Positions 8,549 through 17,201 of a stretch of 64,000 nt of DNA are shown here, piece after piece. The stretch covers positions 3,038,001 to 3,102,000 of the forward strand of contig NZ_CP077369.1 in NCBI RefSeq assembly GCF_019048525.1. Reading direction: 5' to 3'. The notes beneath the pieces are model-generated. The model worked only from the letters and a program-made list of their open reading frames with translations, was not told the DNA's origin and searched no databases. Made by a program: the position numbers and the translations under genes. The DNA is from Acinetobacter lwoffii (GTDB taxonomy: Bacteria > Pseudomonadota > Gammaproteobacteria > Pseudomonadales > Moraxellaceae). Position 1 is the first letter of the stretch. Each line of letters begins with the position of its first letter.

Positions 8549-9778
8549 TTATTTTTCTTCTTTCTTAAACTCCTTAAAATCCGCTTTACGAATCATGGCA
8601 TGAATACCTTTGGTTCGATCGACCACTTGTGACACTTCAAAGTCAGTCGCAGCACTTAAGTAGGCATAGGCAATTTCTTCAGAAATGCCATATTCATTGA
8701 CCAGAAAACGGATCGCTTCACGGGTGGATTTACGCATGGCTTCATCTAAGTCTTCATCCAGACCCGGCGTAATCCAGAATTCAGCATTTTCAGCCAGCGG
8801 CTGTTTAATCTCTGCACCTGGAATTTTATCCTTGCCAGATTTAAGTAAAGTGAATTTTAAAGTCGCACGTGCCGAACCTTCCAAGGCAGTTAAAGCCACC
8901 TCACCATCACCTTGTACAAAGTGACTATCGCCTGTATAGAATAAAGCACCTGGCACCTGTACCGGATAATAGGCCGTAGCCCCTGCTCCTAATTCATTGA
9001 TGTCGATATTCCCGCCATAAAATGATGGTGGCACAGAGTGCACAGGCTCACTGGTATTTGGTGCAACGCCCATCGTGCCCATAAACGGATTCAGCGGGAA
9101 ACGAATCGCTTTACCAGATTCAGTTTTTAAAACGCCTTCCCATACACCATACGCATTTTTCTCAATTGGGGTAAAAATGGACACGTTGCCATAAGCCTCA
9201 GGATTGGCTGGAGATGCATGCTCATGTTTCTGACGTTTCGGGAATTCGGGTAAGGTCCCTTTGCCATGACGGTTTGAAATCACACCATAAGGCACACGCG
9301 GTTCAACTTTTAGAATCTCCACCTTTAGAATATCGCCCGGCATTGCCCCTTCTACATAGACAGGCCCAGTAATAATGTGTGGTCCATCTTTATGGAAATC
9401 ATGTTTCAATTTGGAATTCGTGATCAGCTTGGCTTCATCCAATACATGCTCAGGTTTGACGCCTTTTGATGTGAAATATTTCTCTGCATTGCGGCCTTGA
9501 TCTTCCAGCAGCCCTTCATGCGAAACTGTATCGAAAGTAACTGTGCTACCTGAAGGGACAGTCAAGACAGGTTTTGCATCTTTATTTGGCAGATAACCCC
9601 AAGTAATCGTATTTAAGGTACTCGGCACATAATAATGACCTTTATATTCACCACTTTTGAGTAATGTCGGTTTATTTTCCAGCTGTTTCAGTATCTTAAA
9701 GTCTTCAGCCCATAGGCTTGTCGAAATAAAACTTAAGCTTGAAGCCACTGCCAGAGATAAAGCCAAAGGTTTTAACAT
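8549..9778 (-). CDS. Exported acetamidase/formamidase family protein
   Basis: The family hydrolyses short-chain amides to ammonia and the acid. Supporting blocks are TWGYLPNKDAKPVLTVPSG, TVTFDTVSHEG, GPVYVEGAMPGDILKVEIL, NPFMGTMGVAP, GGNIDINELGAGATAYYPV and GDSHFVQGDGEVALTALE, all typical. The open frame extends to 9973, but a clean signal peptide begins at MLKPLALSLAVASSLSFIST (ATG 9778, 409 residues) with GGAA nine bases upstream, so that start is chosen. Export is notable, because the best-known acetamidases and formamidases are cytoplasmic. It is divergent from an exported M20 amidohydrolase. The true substrate is unknown. Confidence 0.85.
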   Translation of the reverse strand: MLKPLALSLAVASSLSFISTSLWAEDFKILKQLENKPTLLKSGEYKGHYYVPSTLNTITWGYLPNKDAKPVLTVPSGSTVTFDTVSHEGLLEDQGRNAEKYFTSKGVKPEHVLDEAKLITNSKLKHDFHKDGPHIITGPVYVEGAMPGDILKVEILKVEPRVPYGVISNRHGKGTLPEFPKRQKHEHASPANPEAYGNVSIFTPIEKNAYGVWEGVLKTESGKAIRFPLNPFMGTMGVAPNTSEPVHSVPPSFYGGNIDINELGAGATAYYPVQVPGALFYTGDSHFVQGDGEVALTALEGSARATLKFTLLKSGKDKIPGAEIKQPLAENAEFWITPGLDEDLDEAMRKSTREAIRFLVNEYGISEEIAYAYLSAATDFEVSQVVDRTKGIHAMIRKADFKEFKKEEK

Positions 9779-10142
9779 GTGTTCAATTTCCGTCATAAAA
9801 AATATTACGAAAGAGTGAATGCAATCTAAGTGCCAAAATAAGTTTAAGAGGTTTAAAAAAATCTTCACTTCATTCAGATTATTGATATAGAGGTAATCGT
9901 TTTTATCCCTTTTTAGCCTGAAATTTTTATAATTTTCATACCTTATAAATATAAAAAACCAATTTAGATACATATTTTTACAATGTGAAAGAACAAATAA
10001 AGCTCTTTGAGAACAGATATTAACACCAACAATACCTTTAAAGTATTAAAAAATACTTAGAGAGTTTTGGTTGAATTTAGATCAGTATGCCATCCTAAAG
10101 AATCACTTTAACCATTTCAAATTCTTAAGGTTCTCCCGAAGT

Positions 10143-11492
10143 ATGAATATGTATAAGCAGATATCCCTTTGTCTCCCTCTTCTTTTCTGCAGCCAATTCA
10201 GCCTGGCTGACTGGATTGATGATTCTGTACAAGCTGCTGAAGCACACACCATCAAATTACGCCAGCATATCCACCAGCATCCTGAACTGGGCAACATGGA
10301 ATTCAAAACCTCGGAGCTGGTCCAGAAAGAATTAAAATCCTACGGCATTGAAGTACGTAAAGGCTATGCCAAAACCGGTGTAATCGGTGTATTGAAAGGT
10401 GCAAAACCCGGCCCTGTGATGGCCTTACGTGCAGATATGGATGCCTTGCCAATTAAGGAAACTGCACCGGTGCCTTTCGCCAGCAAGCAAAAAGCCATTT
10501 ATCAAGGCAAAGAATCTTATGTGATGCATGCCTGTGGTCATGACGCGCATACCGCCATGTTATTGGGTGCAGCCAAAGTTCTGGCCGCCAATAAAGATAA
10601 AATTGCGGGGACAGTGGTGTTTGTATTCCAGCCGGCTGAAGAAGGCGGTGCAGATATTGATAACTTCACTCATGGCGATCAGATTGGCTCACGTAAAATG
10701 ATTGCCGACGGTGCCTTAAAAAATCCAAAACCTGAAGTCATTTTCGGGATGCATGTAATGGCAGGTATGCCAAGTGGCAATATCTTCTACAAAGATGGTG
10801 CGATTTTGAATAGTGCCGATCATTTACGTATTCAGATCAATGGCAGTCAGGTGCACGGTTCTATGCCTTGGGCAGGTAAAGACCCGATCTATGCTTCTGC
10901 CCAGATGGTGACCAATTTACAAAGTCTGATCAGCCGTAAAGCTGACCTGACTAAAGGAATGGGTGTAGTGAGTATTGGTAGCATTCAGGGCGGCACCACC
11001 GGTAACGTCATTCCAGATCAGGTTAATATGGTCGGCACCATCCGTTCCAATAATGAAGATGTACGTCAGGGCATTTTAAAAGACTTGCCAAAAATGCTGG
11101 AACACAATGCCGCAGCCAATGATGTCAAGGTGAAAGTCGAAATTGCACCTTACGCCCCGGTGACTACCAATGATAAAACCTTGACTGAATTGATGCGTCC
11201 AACCTTGGCGAGCGTGCATGGTGAAGATAAATTGCATGTGTTAGACAACAACGCCAGCGCCAGTGAAGATTTTGCTTATTATGGTCAGCTCATGCCATCG
11301 CTCTTCGTGTTTGTCGGTGCTACACCGGCAGATCAGGACCCGACAAAAGCCGCACCGAATCACAACCCGAATTTCATTGTCGATGATGCGACCCTGAAAA
11401 CTGGTGTCGAAAGCCATGTCCGTTTTATTCTCGACTATCCAAAAGTGGCCGAGCAGGTTCAGGCCAACTGGAAACAGAAAAATAAAGGCTAA
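10143..11492 (+). CDS. Exported M20-family amidohydrolase (IAA-amino acid / hippurate hydrolase type)
   Basis: M20D enzymes cleave amide bonds in N-acyl amino acids and similar compounds. Metal-binding motifs are intact: HACGHDAHTAMLLGAAK, QPAEEGG, FGMHV and the C-terminal NHNPNF. The dimerisation domain with GSQVHGSMPW is present. The frame opens at TTG 10071, but a signal peptide (MNMYKQISLCLPLLFCSQFS, cleavage after LA) starts at ATG 10143 (449 residues); Met at 10149 is equally possible. It is divergent from the exported acetamidase-type gene with a short shared regulatory region. Both probably act in the periplasm to release amino or amide nitrogen, which is inference. Confidence 0.88.
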   Translation: MNMYKQISLCLPLLFCSQFSLADWIDDSVQAAEAHTIKLRQHIHQHPELGNMEFKTSELVQKELKSYGIEVRKGYAKTGVIGVLKGAKPGPVMALRADMDALPIKETAPVPFASKQKAIYQGKESYVMHACGHDAHTAMLLGAAKVLAANKDKIAGTVVFVFQPAEEGGADIDNFTHGDQIGSRKMIADGALKNPKPEVIFGMHVMAGMPSGNIFYKDGAILNSADHLRIQINGSQVHGSMPWAGKDPIYASAQMVTNLQSLISRKADLTKGMGVVSIGSIQGGTTGNVIPDQVNMVGTIRSNNEDVRQGILKDLPKMLEHNAAANDVKVKVEIAPYAPVTTNDKTLTELMRPTLASVHGEDKLHVLDNNASASEDFAYYGQLMPSLFVFVGATPADQDPTKAAPNHNPNFIVDDATLKTGVESHVRFILDYPKVAEQVQANWKQKNKG

Positions 11493-11504
11493 TCTTCTAT
11501 TACT

Positions 11505-11540
11505 AAAAATGCGCGGCTCTAAGGACTCGCGCATTTTAAT
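11505..11540 (+). terminator. Terminator after the M20 amidohydrolase
   Basis: AAAATGCGCG (11506-11515) pairs with CGCGCATTTT (11528-11537), with a 12-base loop, 13 bases after the stop. Confidence 0.75.
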
Positions 11541-11624
11541 ATCTGCTGCTGTTTTATAAATGAGCTGTTAAGCGCTCAGCACTTCATCTTGGCGACTTCT
11601 CTCCAGATTTGACACCTTGTGCCA

Positions 11625-11652
11625 TTGGTCTCAAAACTCACAATGCTAAACT
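11625..11652 (+). promoter_or_regulatory. Possible promoter of the ybgC-tol operon
   Basis: TTGGTC (11625-11630) and TAAACT (11647-11652) are 16 bases apart, with TGC directly before the -10 as an extended element. It lies about 100 bases before the ybgC start. The boxes are only moderate matches. Confidence 0.35.
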
Positions 11653-11759
11653 TTGAACCGCTAAATTGCTTGACTTTTGGCAGGAATCCGGCAAATTCTA
11701 ATCCCTCTCCTGCATCTAAAAACAAGCAAAAATTTCGAAAATCTGCATGGAACAAAACT

Positions 11760-12167
11760 ATGGCGAATCACTTTGAATTCAATATCCGCGTTTATATTGA
11801 AGATACTGATGCGGGTGGCATTGTCTATCACGCCAATCATATTCGCTATATGGAACGTACCCGTACCGAATGGTTACGTGCCGCTGGAGTGAGCCATTAC
11901 TGGCATCAGACAGACTACAATTTTGTGGTGCATAAAATTAATGTCAAATATATGCGCCCGATCCTGATGGATGATTTAATTACTGTTACGGCACGTGTCA
12001 TTTCATGTAAAGCTTCATCATTTGTATTGCAACAAAATATTTATCGTGGTGAAATCATGCTTGCATCAGGTGAGGTTGAGTTGGCATGTATCAGTGCAGA
12101 GATGCGACCACGTCGACTCCCGGATGAAATCCGCGAACTAATTCAAAAAGAATTGGAACAAGACTAA
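11760..12167 (+). CDS. ybgC: Acyl-CoA thioesterase YbgC, Tol-Pal associated
   Basis: A hotdog-fold thioesterase of the 4-hydroxybenzoyl-CoA type that heads the tol-pal cluster in most Proteobacteria. The active-site block IEDTDAGGIVYHANHIRYME carries the catalytic Asp, and the ERTRTEWLRAAG helix follows. The frame extends upstream to 11619, but homologues start near MANHFEFNIRVY, so ATG 11760 (135 residues) is chosen. tolQ begins 27 bases after the stop, so it is probably the first gene of a tolQRA transcript. Confidence 0.93.
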   Translation: MANHFEFNIRVYIEDTDAGGIVYHANHIRYMERTRTEWLRAAGVSHYWHQTDYNFVVHKINVKYMRPILMDDLITVTARVISCKASSFVLQQNIYRGEIMLASGEVELACISAEMRPRRLPDEIRELIQKELEQD

Positions 12168-12194
12168 AAAAATTTATTGGCACACGTAACAACT

Positions 12195-12893
12195 ATGGCG
12201 ACTCAGTTAGAATCATCTCTTCAAGTTTCAGATCTTATTTTACAAGCAAGCCCTGTCGTACAACTGGTGATGCTTTCTCTCCTGTTAGCCTCAATATATA
12301 GCTGGTATCTGATTGCCAAGCTCTATATGAGTTATAAAAAAGCCCAGGCCGATGATGAACATTTCCAGAAAATCTTCTGGTCTGGCGCTGAGCTGAATAC
12401 TCTGTATAACAATGCACAACTCAATTCTAAACGTACCGGCCTTGAAGATATTTTCTATCAGGGTCTGGGCGAGTTCCTGAAATTAAAAAAACGCCATGCG
12501 CCAACTGCCCAGTCGATTGAAGGAACTGAGCGTATTCTGCGTGTCGGTTTAAGCCGTGATCAAGGTCATCTGGAACAAGGTCTGGGTGCATTAGCAAGTA
12601 TTGGCTCGGTTGCGCCTTATGTCGGTCTGTTTGGTACGGTCTGGGGCATTATGAATGCCTTTATTGGTCTGGCAGATGTTGATCAGGTGACACTGGCGAC
12701 GGTCGCACCCGGTATTGCAGAAGCACTAATTGCAACGGCGATTGGTCTGTTCGCAGCCATTCCAGCAGTATTGGCTTTCAACCATTTTACGGCCAAAGGT
12801 GAAACAGTCTATTCTGACCGTGCGCTGTTTGCCGAAGAAATGGTGGCGCTATTGCAACGTCAGTCTGTGGGCGTAACTCAGGACAAAGACTAA
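12195..12893 (+). CDS. tolQ: Tol-Pal system proton channel subunit TolQ
   Basis: TolQ, with TolR, forms the inner-membrane proton channel that energises TolA during outer-membrane constriction. The protein has three transmembrane segments: about residues 20-40, and a C-terminal pair in GSVAPYVGLFGTVWGIMNAF and AEALIATAIGLFAAIPAVLA, the latter being MotA/TolQ/ExbB signature regions. The frame starts at TTG 12177, but ATG 12195 (232 residues) gives the usual length. The stop overlaps the tolR ATG by one base (TAATG), indicating translational coupling. Confidence 0.95.
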   Translation: MATQLESSLQVSDLILQASPVVQLVMLSLLLASIYSWYLIAKLYMSYKKAQADDEHFQKIFWSGAELNTLYNNAQLNSKRTGLEDIFYQGLGEFLKLKKRHAPTAQSIEGTERILRVGLSRDQGHLEQGLGALASIGSVAPYVGLFGTVWGIMNAFIGLADVDQVTLATVAPGIAEALIATAIGLFAAIPAVLAFNHFTAKGETVYSDRALFAEEMVALLQRQSVGVTQDKD

Positions 12894-13342
12894 TGGCGAT
12901 TCAAGGTTCAGGACGCTTTCAGCGTATTAAAAAGCCACTGAAAAGTGACATGAATGTGGTGCCGTATATCGATGTGATGCTGGTACTGCTGGTGATCTTT
13001 ATGGTCACTGCCCCGATGATTACCAGCGGCATTAAGGTTGACTTGCCTCAGGCCAATGGTTTGCCAATCGAATCCAAGGATGCCCCGACCATTGTCACAC
13101 TCAAAGAAGATGGTTCATATTATCTAGAATATAAAAATCAGGCGACTGGCCCGGTCACACTGGAAGAATTAACCCGTACTCTGGTTGATGCCCAAACCCA
13201 GGCGCAAAATGAAAACAAGGTGCTGAATGTCGTAATCAATGGCCACAATACTCGTCCTTATGGCGATGTCATGGCCTTGATGTCCAGCCTGCAGGATGCT
13301 GGCCTTTCTCAAGTCGGTTTACTGACCAAGCCATTAGAATAA
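12893..13342 (+). CDS. tolR: Tol-Pal system proton channel subunit TolR
   Basis: TolR is the ExbD-like partner of TolQ. The 149-residue protein has one N-terminal transmembrane segment with the conserved Asp in VVPYIDVMLVLLVIFMV, which carries the proton path, then a periplasmic domain (DLPQANGLPIESKDAPTIVT onward) ending in the typical KVLNVVINGHNTRPYGDVM region. Its ATG shares a base with the tolQ stop, and tolA starts three bases after its own stop. Confidence 0.95.
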   Translation: MAIQGSGRFQRIKKPLKSDMNVVPYIDVMLVLLVIFMVTAPMITSGIKVDLPQANGLPIESKDAPTIVTLKEDGSYYLEYKNQATGPVTLEELTRTLVDAQTQAQNENKVLNVVINGHNTRPYGDVMALMSSLQDAGLSQVGLLTKPLE

Positions 13343-13345
13343 AGT

Positions 13346-14641
13346 ATGAAAGACTATAAAAAGCCACCATTTCAGAAAAAAGCCATCGCACTTGGATTCA
13401 CCTTAGGCATCCATGCAGTGGCTTTGGTGGGCTTACTTTATCTGGGCATGAGTAACCCCCCTGAACCGCCAAAACAGATCAAAACCGTTCTGATCAAGCC
13501 AGAAGACCTTAAACCGGTGACTCGCGAAGAAACCGAATTTGAGGAAACTGCACATGAAAATGTCGCAGAAGAAATCACTCAAACGGCAGAACCCAGTATA
13601 GAACCTGCTCCTGTCATTCCGACAGCAGCCCCTGCTGTACCTGTGACTCCACCTGCACCAAAAGCCGATACACAAAAAGTCCAGCAGGAACTAAAAGCGG
13701 CAGAGGCAGCACAAGCCCAGGCTGCGCAGCAAGCAGCTGAAGCAGCAAAACGTGCCGAAGCCGCTGAACAGGCGAAACAGGCTGCGGCCAAAGCCAAAGC
13801 GGATGCAGCGCAAAAATCAAAGGCGGAAGCCGAAGCTGCACGTCAAGCTGAACTGAATGCACAGCGCAAAGCCGATGCTGCACAAAAAGCCAAACTGGAA
13901 GCACAGAAAAAAGCTGACTTAGCTGCCAAGCAAAAAGCGGATGCTGCAACAAAAGCCAAAGCAGAGGCTGATGCCAAACGTAAGGCTGAAGCTGCTGCTA
14001 AAGCAAAGGCAGATGCGGCGGCAAAAGCCAATAATGATGCAGCGGCGAAACGTAAAGCAGATGCTGATGCGAAAGCTAAAGCGGATGCAGCAGCAAAAGC
14101 CAAAGCAGACGCGGCAGCCAAGGCTAAAAATGATGCAGCGGCGAAACGCAAAGCGGATGCTGATGCAAAAGCCAAAGCCGATGCGGCTGCTAAAGCTAAA
14201 GCCGACGCTGATGCCAAACGCAAGGCAGATGCAGACGCTAAGGCCAAAGCAGATGCCGACGCTAAAGCCAAAGCGAATGCCGAAGCAAAAGCCAGAGCTG
14301 ATGCAGAGGCCAAAGCTTCAGCCGCTAAACAGGCTGCTGAAGAAGCTGCACAGAAAAAAGCGGAATCAAAACGGATTGCATCCACTGCGAAGCGCGATTT
14401 TGAAAACAAAATCAAACGCGCCTGGGATACACCGGTCGGATCATCAGGCCAGCGTGCCACTGCACGTGTAACCCTGAATGATAATGGCGGTGTGGTCTCG
14501 GTCATTGTGAATTCAAGTGATTCAGACATGAAAGCCAGTGTAGAAGCTGCAGTCCGTGCTGCTGCACCTTATCCAATGCCTTCCGATCCAGATGCACGCC
14601 ATGAAGCACGAAGCTTTACCTCAACCTTTACTGCACAATAA
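13346..14641 (+). CDS. tolA: Cell envelope integrity protein TolA
   Basis: TolA spans the periplasm and links TolQR to Pal and TolB. The 431-residue protein shows all three domains. Domain I is a single transmembrane anchor (about residues 11-31, ALGFTLGIHAVALVGLLYLG). Domain II is a Pro-rich stretch then a very long Ala/Lys/Glu helix (about 110-340) made of AAAKAKADA-type units. Domain III is globular (KRAWDTPVGSSGQRATARVT to the end), the Pal/TolB-binding part. The region is repetitive at base level, so long spurious frames run on both strands there. A terminator follows directly. Confidence 0.95.
   Translation: MKDYKKPPFQKKAIALGFTLGIHAVALVGLLYLGMSNPPEPPKQIKTVLIKPEDLKPVTREETEFEETAHENVAEEITQTAEPSIEPAPVIPTAAPAVPVTPPAPKADTQKVQQELKAAEAAQAQAAQQAAEAAKRAEAAEQAKQAAAKAKADAAQKSKAEAEAARQAELNAQRKADAAQKAKLEAQKKADLAAKQKADAATKAKAEADAKRKAEAAAKAKADAAAKANNDAAAKRKADADAKAKADAAAKAKADAAAKAKNDAAAKRKADADAKAKADAAAKAKADADAKRKADADAKAKADADAKAKANAEAKARADAEAKASAAKQAAEEAAQKKAESKRIASTAKRDFENKIKRAWDTPVGSSGQRATARVTLNDNGGVVSVIVNSSDSDMKASVEAAVRAAAPYPMPSDPDARHEARSFTSTFTAQ
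13740..14340 (+). repeat. Low-complexity repeat encoding the TolA helix
   Basis: Degenerate tandem units encode Ala-Lys-Ala-Asp/Ala repeats. Near-identical stretches recur around 14030-14100, 14130-14190 and 14200-14270, so length variation between strains by slippage or recombination is expected. Confidence 0.8.
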
Positions 14642-14647
14642 AAACGG

Positions 14648-14687
14648 AGCCATCACATAAATAATGTTGTGATGGCTTTTATTTTTT
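14648..14687 (+). terminator. Terminator after tolA
   Basis: AGCCATCACA (14648-14657) pairs with TGTGATGGCT (14668-14677) and runs into a T-rich tract. It separates ybgC-tolQRA from tolB-pal. Confidence 0.85.
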
Positions 14688-14842
14688 AAGCTAAACTTCA
14701 CTTCAAATTGATTGAATAATATTCACTTTTCACAGTGTCATAACAGTTTGGTCATAAATTCATGGTTTTATTCTATTAAATCCATGCGATGATGTAGCCC
14801 AAGCACCTATACAATAAATCCGTTGATTTGAGTAAATAACGA

Positions 14843-16129
14843 ATGATGGAAAAGACTCGCAAACATCTACTCTGCCTCGCAATCATTAGCACTTTAAGCC
14901 CTGTATTGGCAACCCAGTCCTATGCCCAATTGCATCTGGAAATTACCAAGGCACCTGAGGCAGCACCTAAAATTGCCGTTGTACCTTTCAGCCAGGATCA
15001 GAGCATTTATCCTATTGTGGAAAATGACCTGAATCGTTCTGGCCGCTTTACCAGTGCTTCAAAAAACCTGCCTGCAACAGCGACATTGAATAATCCGAAT
15101 GCAGAAGCTTGGGCATCGGCTGGTGTTCCCTATGTGGTCACCGGTTCATCCAAGGCCACAGCCGATGGTTCTTTTGAAATCCAGTATCAGCTCTATGATG
15201 TCGAAAAAAAACAATATCTATTAAATGAATTGCTGACTGTTCCAGCCTCACGCACCCGTCAGGCAGCGCATATGATCAGTGATGCCATCTATCAGGCATT
15301 GACCGGCATTCCAGGTGACTTTAGCGGACGTATTGCCTATGTGCTGCGTAATCCTGCTACGCCGGAACAGCGCTATACCTTGCAGATTGCCGATACCGAT
15401 GGTGAACAGCCAAAGACCATTTTGACCTCACGTGATCCAATCCTTTCTCCAGCATGGACACCAGATGCCAAAAAAATCGCTTATGTGTCCTTTGAAACCA
15501 AACGCCCGGCGATTTATGTACAGGATCTGGCGACCGGACAACGTGAAAAACTGGCCAGCTTCCGCGGCTTGAATGGTGCGCCGAGCTTCTCTCCAGATGG
15601 CAAGAGCATGCTGTTTACTGCTTCTATGCACGGCAATCCGGAAATCTACCAGATGAATCTGGAAACGCGTCAGCTACAACGTATGACCAATGACAGTGCC
15701 ATTGATACTGAAGCACGTTATTCACCAGATGGAAAATCTTTTATTTTCACTTCTGACCGTGGCGGTTCTCCACAAATTTACCGCCATGATCTTGAATCAA
15801 GTAGCAATAAACGCCTGACCTTCCGTGGTGCATTCAACGCGCGCGGCACGCTGAGCGCAGATGGTAAAAAACTTGCATTAGTTCATCGTCCAAGCGGCAG
15901 TAACTATCGAGTTGCGGTTCAGGACATGACCTCCGGTGTGAACAATATTCTGACGCCAACGACGCTGGACGAATCGCCGAGCTTCTCACCAAATGGCCAG
16001 ATGGTGGTCTATGCCACCCGTGAAGGTGCACGCGGACTCTTGTCGATCATGTCGCTGGATGGCCGCTTCCGTATGAATTTACCAAGTGAAACGGGTGAAG
16101 TCCGTGAACCGGCTTGGGCGCCAAAATAA
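14843..16129 (+). CDS. tolB: Tol-Pal system periplasmic protein TolB
   Basis: TolB is a soluble periplasmic beta-propeller that binds Pal and TolA. The 428-residue protein has a Sec signal (residues 1 to about 30, ending QSYAQ), an N-terminal alpha/beta domain, then WD40-like PD repeats seen as repeated S-P-D-G/A-K units (SPAWTPDAKKIAYVS, APSFSPDGKSMLFTA, EARYSPDGKSFIFTS, TLSADGKKLALVH, SPSFSPNGQMVVYA). Two adjacent ATGs (14843 and 14846) could start it. pal follows 54 bases later, so the two are probably one transcript. Confidence 0.96.
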   Translation: MMEKTRKHLLCLAIISTLSPVLATQSYAQLHLEITKAPEAAPKIAVVPFSQDQSIYPIVENDLNRSGRFTSASKNLPATATLNNPNAEAWASAGVPYVVTGSSKATADGSFEIQYQLYDVEKKQYLLNELLTVPASRTRQAAHMISDAIYQALTGIPGDFSGRIAYVLRNPATPEQRYTLQIADTDGEQPKTILTSRDPILSPAWTPDAKKIAYVSFETKRPAIYVQDLATGQREKLASFRGLNGAPSFSPDGKSMLFTASMHGNPEIYQMNLETRQLQRMTNDSAIDTEARYSPDGKSFIFTSDRGGSPQIYRHDLESSSNKRLTFRGAFNARGTLSADGKKLALVHRPSGSNYRVAVQDMTSGVNNILTPTTLDESPSFSPNGQMVVYATREGARGLLSIMSLDGRFRMNLPSETGEVREPAWAPK

Positions 16130-16183
16130 GATTTTTATATTGATAAACCCTTTACCCCATAATCAAACTTCATGGAGATGAAG

Positions 16184-16756
16184 ATGAACAAAGTAAAATT
16201 ATTTGCCTTGCCACTTTTAGCAGCAGCTGTTGTCATGACAGGTTGTGCGAGCCGTAAGCCTGCCGCTGAAGTTCAAACGGGCGGTTTAGATACGACCGGT
16301 ACAACAACTGTGAATACTCAAGGTCTGAGTGAAGATGCAGCACTGAATGCACAAAACATGGCAGGTGCTTCTGCAAAAGGTGTTACTGCAGAAAATAAAG
16401 CATTCTTGGCAAAACGCGTGGTGCATTTTGACTATGACAGTACTGAACTCAGCAATGAAGATCTAAATACGCTGCAAGCCCATGCGCAATTCCTAATGGC
16501 CAATGCCAATTCACGTGTAGCACTCACCGGCCATACCGATGAACGCGGTACCCGTGAATACAACATGGCACTTGGCGAGCGTCGTGCCAAAGCAGTAGAA
16601 AGCTTCTTGGTGACGACTGGTGTTAATCCTGGTCAACTAGAAGCAGTTAGCTATGGCAAGGAAATGCCAATCAATGCGGGCCATGACGAAAATGCCTGGA
16701 AAGAAAACCGCCGTGTAGAAATTAATTATGAAGCGGTACCACCATTGTTGAAATAA
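16184..16756 (+). CDS. pal: Peptidoglycan-associated outer-membrane lipoprotein Pal
   Basis: Pal anchors the outer membrane to peptidoglycan. The lipobox VVMTGC lies about 20 residues from the start and directs acylation at that Cys; the following residues are Ala-Ser, consistent with outer-membrane sorting. The C-terminal OmpA-like domain has VVHFDYDSTEL, LTGHTDERGTREYNMALGER and the RRVEI end, with the diaminopimelate-binding Asp and Arg. The frame starts at 16172, but ATG 16184 is preferred because GGAG lies six bases upstream (190 residues). A strong terminator follows. Confidence 0.96.
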   Translation: MNKVKLFALPLLAAAVVMTGCASRKPAAEVQTGGLDTTGTTTVNTQGLSEDAALNAQNMAGASAKGVTAENKAFLAKRVVHFDYDSTELSNEDLNTLQAHAQFLMANANSRVALTGHTDERGTREYNMALGERRAKAVESFLVTTGVNPGQLEAVSYGKEMPINAGHDENAWKENRRVEINYEAVPPLLK

Positions 16757-16783
16757 TTTTCATTCATGATGGTTTCATCAAAT

Positions 16784-16812
16784 AAAAAGCACTCAATCAT
16801 GAGTGCTTTTTA
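16784..16812. terminator. Bidirectional terminator between pal and the 61-residue gene
   Basis: AAAAGCACTCA/TGAGTGCTTTT (16785-16795, 16800-16810) forms an 11-pair stem with a four-base loop, flanked by A and T tracts. Confidence 0.85.
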
Positions 16813-16835
16813 TTTGCTTCAATGAAAGAATCGGT

Positions 16836-17021
16836 CTACTTGGGAAGCTGATCTTGTTCAGCCGGATGCATCGATTCGATCAGGTCATGTTTATTGAATT
16901 GTTTGTACTCTGGTTTTGCTTCATAATCCCGCCAGGCTTCTTTCATCTTGTCTTCAGAGATATCATCTAAAGTAATGCCTTCGCTTGGCGTTGGAGTCGC
17001 ATCAAACTTCAATGTTGTCAT
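16836..17021 (-). CDS. Hypothetical small acidic protein (61 aa)
   Basis: I do not recognise a named family. The product is charged and soluble, with no signal or membrane segment: acidic in the middle (ITLDDISEDKMKEAWRDYEA) and ending with HDLIESMHPAEQDQLPK. A good AGGAG lies seven bases before ATG 17021, and a terminator follows, so it is probably a real gene. It is divergent from fbp across 180 bases. Function unknown. Confidence 0.7.
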   Translation of the reverse strand: MTTLKFDATPTPSEGITLDDISEDKMKEAWRDYEAKPEYKQFNKHDLIESMHPAEQDQLPK

Positions 17022-17201
17022 ATCTGTGCTCCTATTCTCAATTTTCCTTTGTCTTCAACATAGCACTTTCCGCAGGAGTTGCAAGGGCAAAATCGATACA
17101 AATAATCCAGTTTAATTTTTCTTTTAGTACGTTCTCATCTAAAATATAGCCGCATATCGTTTTGATCATTTTTTCCCGATTTAAGTTTTGGAGTTTCCCC
17201 T

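Noticed and set aside
13941..14471. Plus-strand Met/Gln/Lys/Arg-rich frame inside tolA
   Set aside because: It is an out-of-frame reading of the same repeats.
13843..14529. Long minus-strand Ala/Ser/Phe-rich frame opposite tolA
   Set aside because: It is the antisense of the TolA Ala/Lys repeats; long open antisense frames arise from that codon pattern, and it has no ribosome binding site.
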